From Rhodopseudomonas palustris JSC-3b (GTDB lineage: Bacteria; Pseudomonadota; Alphaproteobacteria; Rhizobiales; Xanthobacteraceae): 64,000 nt of DNA. How positions within the stretch are numbered: the stretch's first letter is position 1; each line of letters opens with the position of its first letter. The notes beneath the pieces are model-generated. The model saw only the letters and a program-made list of their open reading frames with translations. It ran no database searches and was not told the DNA's origin. The translations under genes were made by a program, and so were the position numbers. The stretch covers positions 475,629-539,628 of the forward strand of contig KI632513.1 of the NCBI GenBank assembly GCA_000504425.1, read 5' to 3'. Positions 29,568-38,297 of this stretch are shown here, piece after piece.

Positions 29568-31517
29568 GTGACGATTTGGGGACTTAGTGAATTGCCGAGG
29601 ACCGCACAGCAGAGCGAGACCTTCCTGGGGCGCGCGAGCGCAGCATTCCGTTCGCTGAGCGCTCGGATCCCGCGACGCTGGAAGGAAGTCTTGCTCATTT
29701 GTGCGGACGTCGTCGCTCTGCTGTTTGCGCTGTGGGCAAGCTACGCGCTGCGTTACGCGATGTGGACGCCCGATCTCACGCTGAAGCGGATGGTGCTCGG
29801 CCTGCTGGCGCCTGCGATCGCAGTGCCAATCTTCATCAAGATGGGGTTGTACCGGGCGGTGGTGCGCCATCTTCCCGGTGCCGCGATCTGGACCGTCGCC
29901 AGGGCGATGGTACTGGCGACGTTGGTGTGGGTGATTGTGGTGTTCCTGCTGGAAATGGCCGGGCAGGGCATCGTGCCGCGATCGATCCCGCTATTCTACT
30001 TCGTGATCGGGACATTCTTGATCGTCAGCAGCCGGTTTGCAGTGAAACGGTTGTTGACTGGTACGTTAGGGATGCAAGGCGGAAAACGTCCGGTGCTGAT
30101 CTATGGCACGGGGCCATCCGCGGTGCGGCTGGTCGAAGCGTTGAAGGGTGACGGAACCCGTCAGGTGATTGGCTTTGTCGATAAGGACCCCGAGCACCAC
30201 GGCCGTGACTTGGCCGGGCACCGCGTTTTCCCGGCGTCCAAACTAACAATGCTGATCGATCAATATGACGTCGAAGAGATCGTGCTATCGATGTCGTCGA
30301 TCTCGCCCGATATTCGGCATGAGGTGATCTCAGAAGTCACCAGTCTTGGCATCACCGCGCGGATGCTGCCCGATATCGCCGACATCGTCGAAGGGCGCTA
30401 CATTGTCAGTCAGATCCGCGAGATCGAGCTCGACGAATTGCTCGGTCGTTCGTTCGTGCCGCCTGATCCCGAGCTGCTCCGCGAGGTGCTGGCCGACCGC
30501 GTGGTGATGGTGACCGGCGCCGGCGGCTCGATCGGTTCCGAACTGAGCCGGCTGGTCGCCAAGTGGAAGCCGGCCAAGCTGATCCTGTTCGAAGCCAACG
30601 AGTATGCGTTGTACAGCATTCACCGCGAATTGTCGGCGACGCGCTGCGATGTTGTGCCGTTCCTCGGCTCGATCACCGACAAGGCTGCGGTGCGGCGAGC
30701 GATCATTCGGCATGGTGTCGAGGTGGTTTACCACGCCGCGGCGCACAAGCATGTGCCGCTGCTCGAAGACAATGTGCTCGAGGGAATTCGCAACAATGTG
30801 CTTGGTACGCTCACCGTGGCGGAGGTGGCGTTTGAGCAGAATGTCAGCAAGTTGGTGCTGATCTCGTCGGACAAGGCGGTGCGGCCGACCAATGTGATGG
30901 GCGCGACCAAGCGCTGGGCCGAGCTGATTGTGCGGCAGAAAGCGACCGAAGCCAAAGCGCTCGGGCGCGCACAGATTTTCTGCGCCGTCCGTTTTGGCAA
31001 TGTGATCGGTTCCAACGGCTCGGTGGTTCCTCTGTTCAAGGAGCAGATTGCCAAAGGGGGGCCCGTCACTGTCACCGATCCGGACATGACGCGCTACTTC
31101 ATGTCGATTCCGGAAGCTGCGGAACTGATCGTGCAGTCGAGCGCGCTATCGGTCAGCGGCGACATATTTCTGCTCGACATGGGCGATCCGGTCCGGATCG
31201 GCGATCTGGCGGAAAACATGATCCGGCTTGCGGGCTTCAAGGTGCGCAATGAGCAGAATCCGCATAGCGGCATCGCGATTCAGGTGACGGGCGCACGCCC
31301 GGGCGAAAAGCTGTTTGAAGAATTGTTCTATGATCGCGCCAATGCCAAGCCAACCCGGCATCCGAAAATCATGACGGCGGACGCTGGCGTTATCCAGCAA
31401 AGCCGGGTGACGGAAGCATTGGAGCGTCTCACCGACGCACTCCGCCGCGAAGACGAATTGGCCGCTAAGGAGATTCTCTTCAGCTTCATCGCCGACAGAG
31501 AGGCAAAGGCTGCTTAG
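29568..31517 (+). CDS. Membrane-bound nucleotide-sugar 4,6-dehydratase (FlaA1/WbpM/CapD type)
   Basis: The 649-residue protein has an N-terminal basic stretch, about four membrane helices (residues ~41-160), a CoA-binding-like Rossmann domain (VLIYGTGPSAVRL, ~175) and a catalytic extended-SDR domain with NAD(P)-binding VTGAGGSIGSEL (~317). The active-site segment is LISSDKAVRPTNVMGATKRW (~433), where the usual Tyr is replaced as in other membrane-bound members. These enzymes dehydrate UDP-GlcNAc or similar sugars at C4/C6 at the inner membrane, for polysaccharide or glycan synthesis. It starts at GTG 29568. No other polysaccharide genes are adjacent. Confidence 0.92.
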   Translation: MTIWGLSELPRTAQQSETFLGRASAAFRSLSARIPRRWKEVLLICADVVALLFALWASYALRYAMWTPDLTLKRMVLGLLAPAIAVPIFIKMGLYRAVVRHLPGAAIWTVARAMVLATLVWVIVVFLLEMAGQGIVPRSIPLFYFVIGTFLIVSSRFAVKRLLTGTLGMQGGKRPVLIYGTGPSAVRLVEALKGDGTRQVIGFVDKDPEHHGRDLAGHRVFPASKLTMLIDQYDVEEIVLSMSSISPDIRHEVISEVTSLGITARMLPDIADIVEGRYIVSQIREIELDELLGRSFVPPDPELLREVLADRVVMVTGAGGSIGSELSRLVAKWKPAKLILFEANEYALYSIHRELSATRCDVVPFLGSITDKAAVRRAIIRHGVEVVYHAAAHKHVPLLEDNVLEGIRNNVLGTLTVAEVAFEQNVSKLVLISSDKAVRPTNVMGATKRWAELIVRQKATEAKALGRAQIFCAVRFGNVIGSNGSVVPLFKEQIAKGGPVTVTDPDMTRYFMSIPEAAELIVQSSALSVSGDIFLLDMGDPVRIGDLAENMIRLAGFKVRNEQNPHSGIAIQVTGARPGEKLFEELFYDRANAKPTRHPKIMTADAGVIQQSRVTEALERLTDALRREDELAAKEILFSFIADREAKAA

Positions 31518-32065
31518 TTTGGTGAGGCCATCAATGGCGTCGTGATTCGATGCGTCCGTTGATATCAGTTCAGCGTGGCAGCTGCCGCTTCGTTGAATGG
31601 CAGCACTGCCCGACCTCTGGGGCGGGGCTGTCAGCAGCAGAAATGCTGAGATGTGAACAGGCTCGTGGCGCAGCTTGCGGATAACACCATCCAATTGCGT
31701 GCGCGGCAGGCAACTGGCGTCTTCGGGGCCGTCAGATGAAGTCGTCAGTGAAGAATTTGGCTACGTCTCTCTCGGCAAGCTCGCGGGCCAAGTTGTCTGA
31801 AAATGGATGGCAGCGCCTCCACATCGACGGCAGAAAGGTCACTCAGTCGTTCCTTCATAGGAATAGTATCAGACTGTGATCGCGCCTCCGCGAAATGCGT
31901 GATATTGCTCGGTACGAGTTTTGCGTACTCAAGTGCAAGCTGGAAGAGATATTCGGACGCCAGTGGTCACGCATCAGCGGGGACAATTCGTTGATCGCCA
32001 GCGATGCGTCGCGGATCGACATATCGACCTGGTCAAACAAGCCCGTCTTTCGAGTCATTGCGTGT
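31518..32065. other. Intergenic region without recognised gene
   Basis: Small frames occur on both strands, but I see no family similarity, ribosome binding site or clear terminator. It separates the dehydratase gene from the convergent alpha/beta hydrolase gene and marks the start of visibly less GC-rich DNA. Confidence 0.5.
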
Positions 32066-32929
32066 CTACGACCGGCGATCGTGTTCAAGGAACCCGAGAA
32101 TTGTTTCGCGTTGGCTTGGAAGATGGTGGAATGCGTGTTCGAGATAGAGAACGCTGGCATTCGGTGTCAGCCGGTTGAGCCTTTGTTGGGTCTCCTTCGA
32201 ATTGAGGAGTGCATCACTACCGCCGACAACAACAAGCATCGGCGCTTTGACGCCGTTCAGATCGGTATCTGAAAATTGAGGCATCTTCGCAAATCGCGGT
32301 CTTACCTGAGCATGAATAGTGTCCACGAGGTCAAGCAGCGGTCGCGCCTTTGCAGGCACCACCTTTGGTGGAGGACCCATCACCATGGCTCGCAATCTTT
32401 CTTTGCCCCACTTCCCAAGCAACAGAAGGGGTAGAGCGCTTAGAAGAAATGGCCTTTGCCGACCAATTCCAGAGGGGCTGAGTAGGATGAGCTGGCTTAC
32501 ACGCTTCGGCCTTCGTATTGCATAGTCGAGCGCCACCCAGCCTCCGAATGAAACTCCGACAAGGGATGCGCTCTCGACGCCCAATCCGTCCAATACGTCA
32601 TCAAGCCAGTTTGCCCATGCGTCGCCGTTGAGCGCTGGATGATTGTTCGAACTGAATCCCGGTTCCCCAATCAAGTCGATGGCATAGACGTGAAATGCAC
32701 GCGACCATAGCTCGGCATCGAACATCCAGATTGCGGAATTTGTCAGTGCTCCATGGAGAAGAATGAGAGGTGGAGCGTTTACCTCGCCGCACGCAACCAC
32801 GAAAGTCTCGCCTTCGCGCGTATCAAGATGCAGGTGTTGGCTCGGAACGGGCCATAGGTCGAGGACCGCCCGATATTGGTCTGCCAGTTTCGGATCGAGC
32901 TGTAACGTTGACGAGGGTGTCGCTTGCAT
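32066..32929 (-). CDS. Alpha/beta-hydrolase fold protein
   Basis: The 287-residue soluble protein has the alpha/beta-hydrolase pattern: oxyanion LILLHGALTN (~56-63), nucleophile Ser127 in GVSFGG, the acid region VVGGSDALL and the C-terminal His in YLEHAFHHLP. Substrate is unknown; esters, lactones or C-C bonds are possible in this family. It lies downstream of the saccharopine-dehydrogenase-like gene on the same strand with 70 bases between, and both diverge from the TetR regulator. Confidence 0.87.
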   Translation of the reverse strand: MQATPSSTLQLDPKLADQYRAVLDLWPVPSQHLHLDTREGETFVVACGEVNAPPLILLHGALTNSAIWMFDAELWSRAFHVYAIDLIGEPGFSSNNHPALNGDAWANWLDDVLDGLGVESASLVGVSFGGWVALDYAIRRPKRVSQLILLSPSGIGRQRPFLLSALPLLLLGKWGKERLRAMVMGPPPKVVPAKARPLLDLVDTIHAQVRPRFAKMPQFSDTDLNGVKAPMLVVVGGSDALLNSKETQQRLNRLTPNASVLYLEHAFHHLPSQRETILGFLEHDRRS

Positions 32930-32999
32930 TTGCGGGCCTTCACCGTAGTCGGCGAGAACAATCGCGGCCGCGCCGTGCCAACCAGGGAATCGGCGGCAT

Positions 33000-34115
33000 T
33001 CAGGATGGCGCGATTGTTGATTGCTGTAGCGTGATCCCCATTCGCTCCATGTCGTAAAGCAGCCGCGCCGGCTGGACCACTTGCCCCATCATCCAGAGCC
33101 CGGGAGTCCGAATGGTGCCGTCCAGATACTGGAGAGCACATGCCACAACGGGGATTGCCGTAAATTCATAGGCGTCATCATGCTCGGCCGACAGACGCAT
33201 CCGGAGCGGCGCTCCATTCCTGCTTCCGCTCGCGAGCAGAACGAACGACACCCCTTGACCACCCTGATTGAAGGTGTCGATGCCCCACAAAAGTAGCTTG
33301 GCAAGCATATCTCGGCCGAGACCCTTGCGAATTTTGAAAAGGATCACGGCCAGCGGAAATACAATCTGGTCAACGAACCAATTGAATCCGGCTACGTAAA
33401 CCCCCGTCTCGGACAGGCCGAGCGCCGCTGGGAGTGGGCGGATCTCCGCCATCTCCAGCGGGTAGCATGTGCGAACGCCGAATCGCGGACCGAAATCGAT
33501 GGTCTTGGCATCGGAGGAGCCTGCAGCCTGCCATGCGCCGTCCTTGAAGACGTGCACCTTATAGTCGTTCAAGACATCGATAATTTCGTAGACGGATTCA
33601 AAGTTCTCGATCTTCTGGTTCATCGCCATGCCGATCACTGCGCTGTCGTAGCGATCGAACTCGGCAGCTGCATGCCTGATGAAGGCTGCGGGCAAACCCG
33701 GATGAAATCCGGCCTGTGTGATGAAGCAACGGTCAATGGCCTTGATCTGTGGGGCGAGTGCGTTCAAGGCATCAATCGTTCTCTGCTCAAAGTGAATGTC
33801 GAGGTAGTCGATGTTTGACGCGATCGCGGCAGATGCCACGTTATATACATGCGCTACAGCGATGGATGCGTCGATGACCAGAGTGATGCCCCTGAACGCT
33901 GCCAGAAGCGAAGCGTAGTCTGTTGCGTCAACGATCCTTGCTGAGGCGCGGTCTCCGTCGAACTCCGTGTTCAGTTGATCCCGCAAGCACTCGCTTTTCG
34001 TCAGGTTTCGTCCCCCGACGATGATCCTCGCGTCCGTTTCGCGCAGAAGGCGTCGGCAAAGACATCTCCCGGTGCCACCATAACCGCCGATTATCAGGAT
34101 GACCACGTTTCCCAT
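33000..34115 (-). CDS. Saccharopine dehydrogenase-like NAD(P)-binding protein
   Basis: The 371-residue protein begins with a Rossmann fold (VVILIIGGYGGTGRCLCRRL) and continues IIVGGRNLTKSECLRDQL, the pattern of saccharopine-dehydrogenase-like oxidoreductases. A central FITQAGFHPGLPAAFIRH segment is typical of that family's second domain. Relatives rarely make saccharopine and many act on unknown substrates. A hydrophobic stretch (WFVDQIVFPLAVILF) may bind membrane or lipid. It is divergent from the TetR gene, separated by 141 bases that carry palindromes. Confidence 0.85.
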   Translation of the reverse strand: MGNVVILIIGGYGGTGRCLCRRLLRETDARIIVGGRNLTKSECLRDQLNTEFDGDRASARIVDATDYASLLAAFRGITLVIDASIAVAHVYNVASAAIASNIDYLDIHFEQRTIDALNALAPQIKAIDRCFITQAGFHPGLPAAFIRHAAAEFDRYDSAVIGMAMNQKIENFESVYEIIDVLNDYKVHVFKDGAWQAAGSSDAKTIDFGPRFGVRTCYPLEMAEIRPLPAALGLSETGVYVAGFNWFVDQIVFPLAVILFKIRKGLGRDMLAKLLLWGIDTFNQGGQGVSFVLLASGSRNGAPLRMRLSAEHDDAYEFTAIPVVACALQYLDGTIRTPGLWMMGQVVQPARLLYDMERMGITLQQSTIAPS

Positions 34116-34189
34116 GGCGACCTCCTTGCCGCAATGACGGTGTTTCGCGCGACGCTGGGCGACAGCTCGTCTGTGTCCAGTCTAATAAG

Positions 34190-34216
34190 TTACGATTGGT
34201 AAGTTACTGTTAGTAA
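34190..34216. promoter_or_regulatory. Putative TetR operator (two adjacent inverted repeats)
   Basis: TTAC-N5-GTAA lies at 34190-34202 and TTACT-N3-AGTAA at 34204-34216, side by side in the divergent promoter region. TetR-family proteins bind such palindromes and usually repress both themselves and the divergent genes. The assignment rests on symmetry and position. Confidence 0.55.
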
Positions 34217-34256
34217 TATACCCTGTCAACCGAGATGAAGCGGTGAAAGGTGGTCG

Positions 34257-34841
34257 GTGGCGGGTTCGAAACGATTGACGCGCGAGCAGCGCAGAAGCGA
34301 GCTCATGCAAGCGGCGCTTGGAATCGCTCGTGACGAAGGGGTTGACGCCCTCACGCTCGCCCGGGTTGCGGAGCGTTCCGGTGTCACAAAGCCAATCGCT
34401 TACGAGCATTTCGGCACCAGGGAGGGACTGCTCATCGCCCTGATTCAGGACTATGATGAGCGTATGCTCGCGGCCTGCAAGGCAACGCTCAATTCGAGGG
34501 GCGATACCCTGCAAGATGTGGCCGCTATTTTCAGCGCCTCCTATATAGATGCCTGCTTGGAAATGGGGCCGGAGATCGCGGCGATTTTCAATGCGTTGTG
34601 CGTTGGCAAGGACACGCAGGACTTCTTGCGCACATGGCGCGCGGGCCTCGTTGATGCTGCGAGTTCTGTATTCGCGCCTTTTGTGCCGTCAAAGGGGCGG
34701 CGAGACCTCGTTTTGACTGGCATCCTTGGTGCCGCGGAAGCGCTTTCCGGCGAAGTCATGAGTCGAGCGGTGTCGCGGCGACGTGCTGTCGATACGTTAG
34801 CTCATATCATCGGCGCGTCGCTCGGCACGTCTTCAAGATGA
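34257..34841 (+). CDS. TetR-family transcriptional regulator
   Basis: The 194-residue protein starts at GTG 34257. Its N-terminal helix-turn-helix is clear: RRSELMQAALGIARDEGVDALTLARVAERSGVTKPIAYEHFGTREGL. The C-terminal half is the usual divergent ligand-binding domain. It probably controls itself and the divergent dehydrogenase/hydrolase pair through the inverted repeats upstream. The inducer is unknown. Confidence 0.92.
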   Translation: MAGSKRLTREQRRSELMQAALGIARDEGVDALTLARVAERSGVTKPIAYEHFGTREGLLIALIQDYDERMLAACKATLNSRGDTLQDVAAIFSASYIDACLEMGPEIAAIFNALCVGKDTQDFLRTWRAGLVDAASSVFAPFVPSKGRRDLVLTGILGAAEALSGEVMSRAVSRRRAVDTLAHIIGASLGTSSR

Positions 34842-35294
34842 GGGCTCCAATTCGGGCGAAAGGATGAAAGTGCCGCGGTGGACGGAGCTTCCATGCATGA
34901 TCCCTCACGGACCACGGATGGCCGTCCTTTCAGCAAGTCCGAGGAGGCGGGGTGCCCACGGCGACGTTCGCTCAAGCTCGAGAGCTGGAACAGCAGGCCA
35001 TCATCGTTCCGTCGTGCAGCGAAGTGGCTCCCGATTGGCAAACCGGAAGCCCCATTAAACAATGGTACTGACGTGGCCGGTAATCCCGCGAGCGAAGCGG
35101 GAGCTGTGAATGCAGCGCTTCGTGCGAAATGGGCTTGCAGAATGTCTGGAGTGCTTGCGGCGGAGGGCTCGCGTCTTTTGGCTCGTGCGCACGAGCTTGG
35201 CTTGCGGTCGCATCAAGGCCGATGAGCGGCAATGGAATGTCGCGGGGCGACTGCATGGTTGGGCAGAACTGGCTCTCGAATCCGCGAGCGGGTG
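34842..35294. other. Intergenic region without recognised gene
   Basis: Several short overlapping frames exist but none shows family similarity. A short GC hairpin (CCCGC/GCGGG) occurs near 35088-35104. It may be decayed coding DNA; I cannot identify its origin. Confidence 0.45.
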
Positions 35295-35969
35295 TCAGGT
35301 GTTCAACCGGGTGAGGTGCGGAGCGATGACAAGGCCGAAAAGATCGGTAGCTACATGTGCAATCATCAAGGAGACAACATCCGCGCGCATCAAATAGACG
35401 GCGGTCAGAATCGCCCCGGAAGCCGCCGTGGTCAGGGCGGCTCCCCATCCCCAGAGAGGAACGTGCGCGAGGAAAAATAGCGTCACCGCGACCAGCCCCG
35501 CCATTGGACGTGAGCCGAGTAGGGGGCCAAGACGTTCAATCGCGTAGGCCCGATACAGAAACTCCTCGGCCGGTGCGACGATCAGGATTGTCAGCACGAG
35601 AAGCCATGTTGGCAGCACTGCGATACGGGCAACGCCAGCGTCAAATCCTCCGAGTCCAGCCCAGGCCAAAGCCTTGACCATGGCAGGGCCAAAGATGCCG
35701 ATGAAGAACGTGGCAAGAACCAAGCCGAGCGGGATCGACCACCACGAGACCGTCGCAAAGCCAAGGTCGCGCAACCGACATCCGTCCAGTAATACGGCAA
35801 CAGCAGCGGCAACGATTGTCGTCACTCCGATCAGCGTGATCGCGGCAATTTGGGTCGAGATACTTGCGGCGACGCGCGGACCGCTGGAAAAGAGCGCCAT
35901 GACGAGCGGCCCCAACAACGCAAGCGTCACCGCCAAGGCCGACCAGACTGAGAATCGGGGCGCATTCAT
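35295..35969 (-). CDS. CPBP-family intramembrane metalloprotease
   Basis: The 224-residue integral membrane protein has the three CPBP (Abi/Rce1-like) motifs: Glu135-Glu136-x-x-x-Arg140 (EEFLYR), FFLAH (His169) and HVATD (His205, Asp209). Several transmembrane helices are evident. Family members include CAAX proteases, bacteriocin self-immunity proteins and signalling proteases. It overlaps the XRE regulator gene as ATGA and forms an operon with it and the DUF2975 gene, suggesting a membrane signalling module rather than a housekeeping role. Confidence 0.9.
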   Translation of the reverse strand: MNAPRFSVWSALAVTLALLGPLVMALFSSGPRVAASISTQIAAITLIGVTTIVAAAVAVLLDGCRLRDLGFATVSWWSIPLGLVLATFFIGIFGPAMVKALAWAGLGGFDAGVARIAVLPTWLLVLTILIVAPAEEFLYRAYAIERLGPLLGSRPMAGLVAVTLFFLAHVPLWGWGAALTTAASGAILTAVYLMRADVVSLMIAHVATDLFGLVIAPHLTRLNT

Positions 35970-36193
35970 GGCGATGGCTCATCGTCCGGCGCCGCGCGGA
36001 ATTCCAGAATATCGCCTGGCTGGCAGTCGAGCACCGCGCAAATCCGGGCGAGTGTGTCGAACCGGATGCCCTTAACTTTCCCTGACTTCAGAAGCGAGAC
36101 GTTTTGCTCCGTTATGCCGATGCGCTCTGCGAGCTGCTTCGAACGCATCTTGCGTCGCGCCAGCATCACATCAAGGTTGACGATCACCGGCAT
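35966..36193 (-). CDS. XRE-family HTH regulator (YozG-like)
   Basis: The 75-residue protein is almost entirely a Cro/C1-type helix-turn-helix: MLARRKMRSKQLAERIGITE, then LLKSGKVKGIRFDTLARIC and the C-terminal CQPGDILEF typical of YozG-like regulators. It starts three bases after the DUF2975 gene and its stop overlaps the CPBP gene start. These small regulators commonly sit next to DUF2975 membrane proteins; it may bind the palindrome upstream of the operon. Confidence 0.92.
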   Translation of the reverse strand: MPVIVNLDVMLARRKMRSKQLAERIGITEQNVSLLKSGKVKGIRFDTLARICAVLDCQPGDILEFRAAPDDEPSP

Positions 36194-36196
36194 GAT

Positions 36197-36760
36197 TCAA
36201 ATAAAACTCGCGTTTTCGTCGGCGAGGCGTGCCGCCTCGCGCAGAGCGGCGGCGACCGCTACCAGCACCCCACCGACGATGATCGCGAAGTAATCATTGA
36301 TGGACAGGGTCAGCACCAAGTAGCGTTCACCCGGCGGATTGCCGAAGGACAGCGCAAGCGCCAGGAGTGTGGCGCTCAGTGGACCCAGTACTCCCTGGGC
36401 CAGCACCGATACGCCAAAGCGCTGTAAGTGATGTGCGGCATTTGACGTGAACACCATGCCGTCTGCGAATTCGCGAAAGAGCGCTCGTACGTGCACAAGG
36501 CCCCAAATCATCACTCCGACCGGCAGTGCGACGATCAAGCCCGCCATCAGTTGATCTGACGCGCCGAGCGGTAGCCGCGCTCCAGTTTCGCCGAGGCGCG
36601 CCAATAACAAGTTCCGGCACCACGAAGGGATCGCGGCGGTCAATGCGATGCCACCCACGATCAACACGATGCCGACCGAGGTAACCCACTCCATTCTGCG
36701 TGACAGGCGATGTAGGCGGCTGACGTCCAGTCGGGTTTCCGATGCGATCCGCGAAAACAT
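36197..36760 (-). CDS. DUF2975 membrane protein
   Basis: I start at ATG 36760 (MFSRIASETRLDVSRLHRLSRRMEW, 187 residues), which is preceded by a GGAG Shine-Dalgarno; the frame is open 30 codons further but that stretch spans the likely promoter. Four hydrophobic helices are visible. The pattern (ALFREFADGMVFTSNAAHHLQRFGVSVLAQG) matches DUF2975, a family of unknown function usually paired with a small XRE regulator, as here. Confidence 0.85.
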   Translation of the reverse strand: MFSRIASETRLDVSRLHRLSRRMEWVTSVGIVLIVGGIALTAAIPSWCRNLLLARLGETGARLPLGASDQLMAGLIVALPVGVMIWGLVHVRALFREFADGMVFTSNAAHHLQRFGVSVLAQGVLGPLSATLLALALSFGNPPGERYLVLTLSINDYFAIIVGGVLVAVAAALREAARLADENASFI

Positions 36761-36779
36761 CGTTTCGTCTCCAACTATT

Positions 36780-36795
36780 CGATAATAAATTATCG
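36780..36795. promoter_or_regulatory. Palindrome upstream of DUF2975-XRE-CPBP operon
   Basis: CGATAAT-AA-ATTATCG forms 7-bp inverted arms 20 bp upstream of the DUF2975 ATG, overlapping where the promoter or transcription start is expected. It is a plausible XRE operator for autoregulation. No experimental support. Confidence 0.5.
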
Positions 36796-37263
36796 TAATA
36801 CAGCAAGATATGAATTTCAAATGGTAAGGTGGCTCTCGCCCGATCTCCAAAGAATGATCCGTATCAGGGCTTTAATGCCGTCTCTCGTGTTCGGGCTGGT
36901 TGGGTCGTTGTCCGGCAAGGCAGGCAATCCCCATCCAGCCGCGCGCACTTTCTGAAATCCAGACCACCGGGGCGCGTCCGCTGACCCTGACCAGGCTGTC
37001 GTGAACCGGGGCGATAAGCGGCCAAGCTCTCCGGACTTCCATCCCTCGCGGAGGAGGTTTGGGATGGCTCACCTGAGGGGCTGAAAAGCTATTGGCGCTG
37101 TTGAGAGACTTGGCTGCTTGATGTCCGGCGGAAAAGAACTCGATCGGCGACGGACGAGCGTACCGTAGCTCCGAGCGTTTGCTAGCGATGTGTACTATTT
37201 CCGCGTGCAAGCGAGAGGCGCGAAACTCCTGGTAGACGCTGAAATATCGGAAATAGGAGAGAC
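36796..37263. other. Intergenic region, nothing recognised
   Basis: Between the DUF2975 promoter and tRNA-Gln there is a 112-codon frame on the minus strand (36872-37210) with no recognisable domain and proline/arginine-rich composition. I do not call it a gene. Confidence 0.45.
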
Positions 37264-37337
37264 TGGCTGGGGAACCTGGATTCGAACCAAGACAAACAGA
37301 GTCAGAGTCTGTTGTGCTACCATTACACCATTCCCCA
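37264..37337 (-). tRNA. tRNA-Gln (anticodon CTG)
   Basis: Read on the minus strand the sequence folds into a cloverleaf. The acceptor TGGGGAA pairs with TTCCCCA, the D-stem is GTGT/GCAC, the anticodon stem ACAGA/TCTGT carries the loop CTCTGAC (anticodon CTG), and the T-arm is CTTGG/CCAGG with loop TTCGAAT. Discriminator G and an encoded CCA end the 74 bases. Confidence 0.96.
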
Positions 37338-38297
37338 TCCGAGCCCTGGCAAGCCGAGGGCTGGAAGGTCGGATCAGGGCACCGCAGGTGCGGCGGCGCG
37401 CCGCTTCGCGATCCGAACGAGCGGACTTCTAGCCGCCCCGTCGCGGCTCTGCAAGAGCTTCCTCGCGTCTGAATGTGGATCGTTCTGTCGATCGTCCAGG
37501 AATGTGCATCTTGCCCGCTGCGGCTGGCTTTCTGGCCTGCGGGCGGCCGGCAAATGGGGCGGCAATGGCAGTGGCCGTTGCAGTATTGATCCGCTGGCTT
37601 CTGGGTGGGGCGATCGGAGCGCCGTTGTTCCCAGAGCGGTCCGGGCTGCCGTGATTGGCGCGCTGAGGCGTCGCTGCGGCCGCAGAGCGAGGGGCGCGGC
37701 TGCCTCGGGATGCGGCACTCTCGGCTGTCGATGGCTCCCCCTGGCGGTCTATGCGTTCACGGTGCCTGCAGGCTTTTTGCCGCGCGGCTCGGCGCAGTCT
37801 CTCGTTGGCAATGCGTGGGATAAAGGGTCGGGCGGGGCGTGTGCCGAACCAAAAGGCCGAATTGGAGAACCGCAGCTCGGTTTGATGCAGTCACGCTCGC
37901 CATCTCACGCGAGGCGCCTGGACAGCCGCCAAGGTGCGGATTGCCGTTCGCCGCCGCTCGGCCGTTGGCTGGCCTTGCCAGTGCGTTGTTGCGGACGCAG
38001 CGATAGCCGTCCCGTTCCTCTCGCTTGATCGATCAAACATCGCTGCGGCTCGGTGGCGGTGAGAGTGCTCAAGGGGAGCCGACACTAGGGCGGCGGCGAC
38101 GTGTGCCAGCTCACGAAGCCACCCAGCCCCCAGCAGCAGCTCAACCCAAGACCCATCCCAGCCCGACCGTCCAGCACCGCCGGCGCGCGTGCCCGTGCTG
38201 GCGGAATTTCTGCAATACAACCCTAGATTGCGCTTGAACAAAAACGCGCGTTGTGCGAGTGTTGCAACCATAGGTTTATCCAGAAGGAGGAAGGTCA
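37338..38297. other. 960-bp region without recognised gene
   Basis: Long frames here (for example 37312-38028 plus) begin inside the tRNA and have no domain similarity, so I treat them as noise. The right end is the leader of the 99-residue basic protein and carries a strong AAGGAGGAAGG ribosome binding site at about 38283-38293. A small RNA cannot be excluded. Confidence 0.45.

Noticed and set aside
31518-37264. Integrative element with tRNA-Gln as attachment site
   Set aside because: No integrase gene and no repeat of the tRNA 3' end found at the left side, so only a compositional suspicion remains.
37312-38028. 238-codon plus-strand frame
   Set aside because: It begins inside tRNA-Gln on the opposite strand and has no domain; composition is that of non-coding GC-rich DNA.
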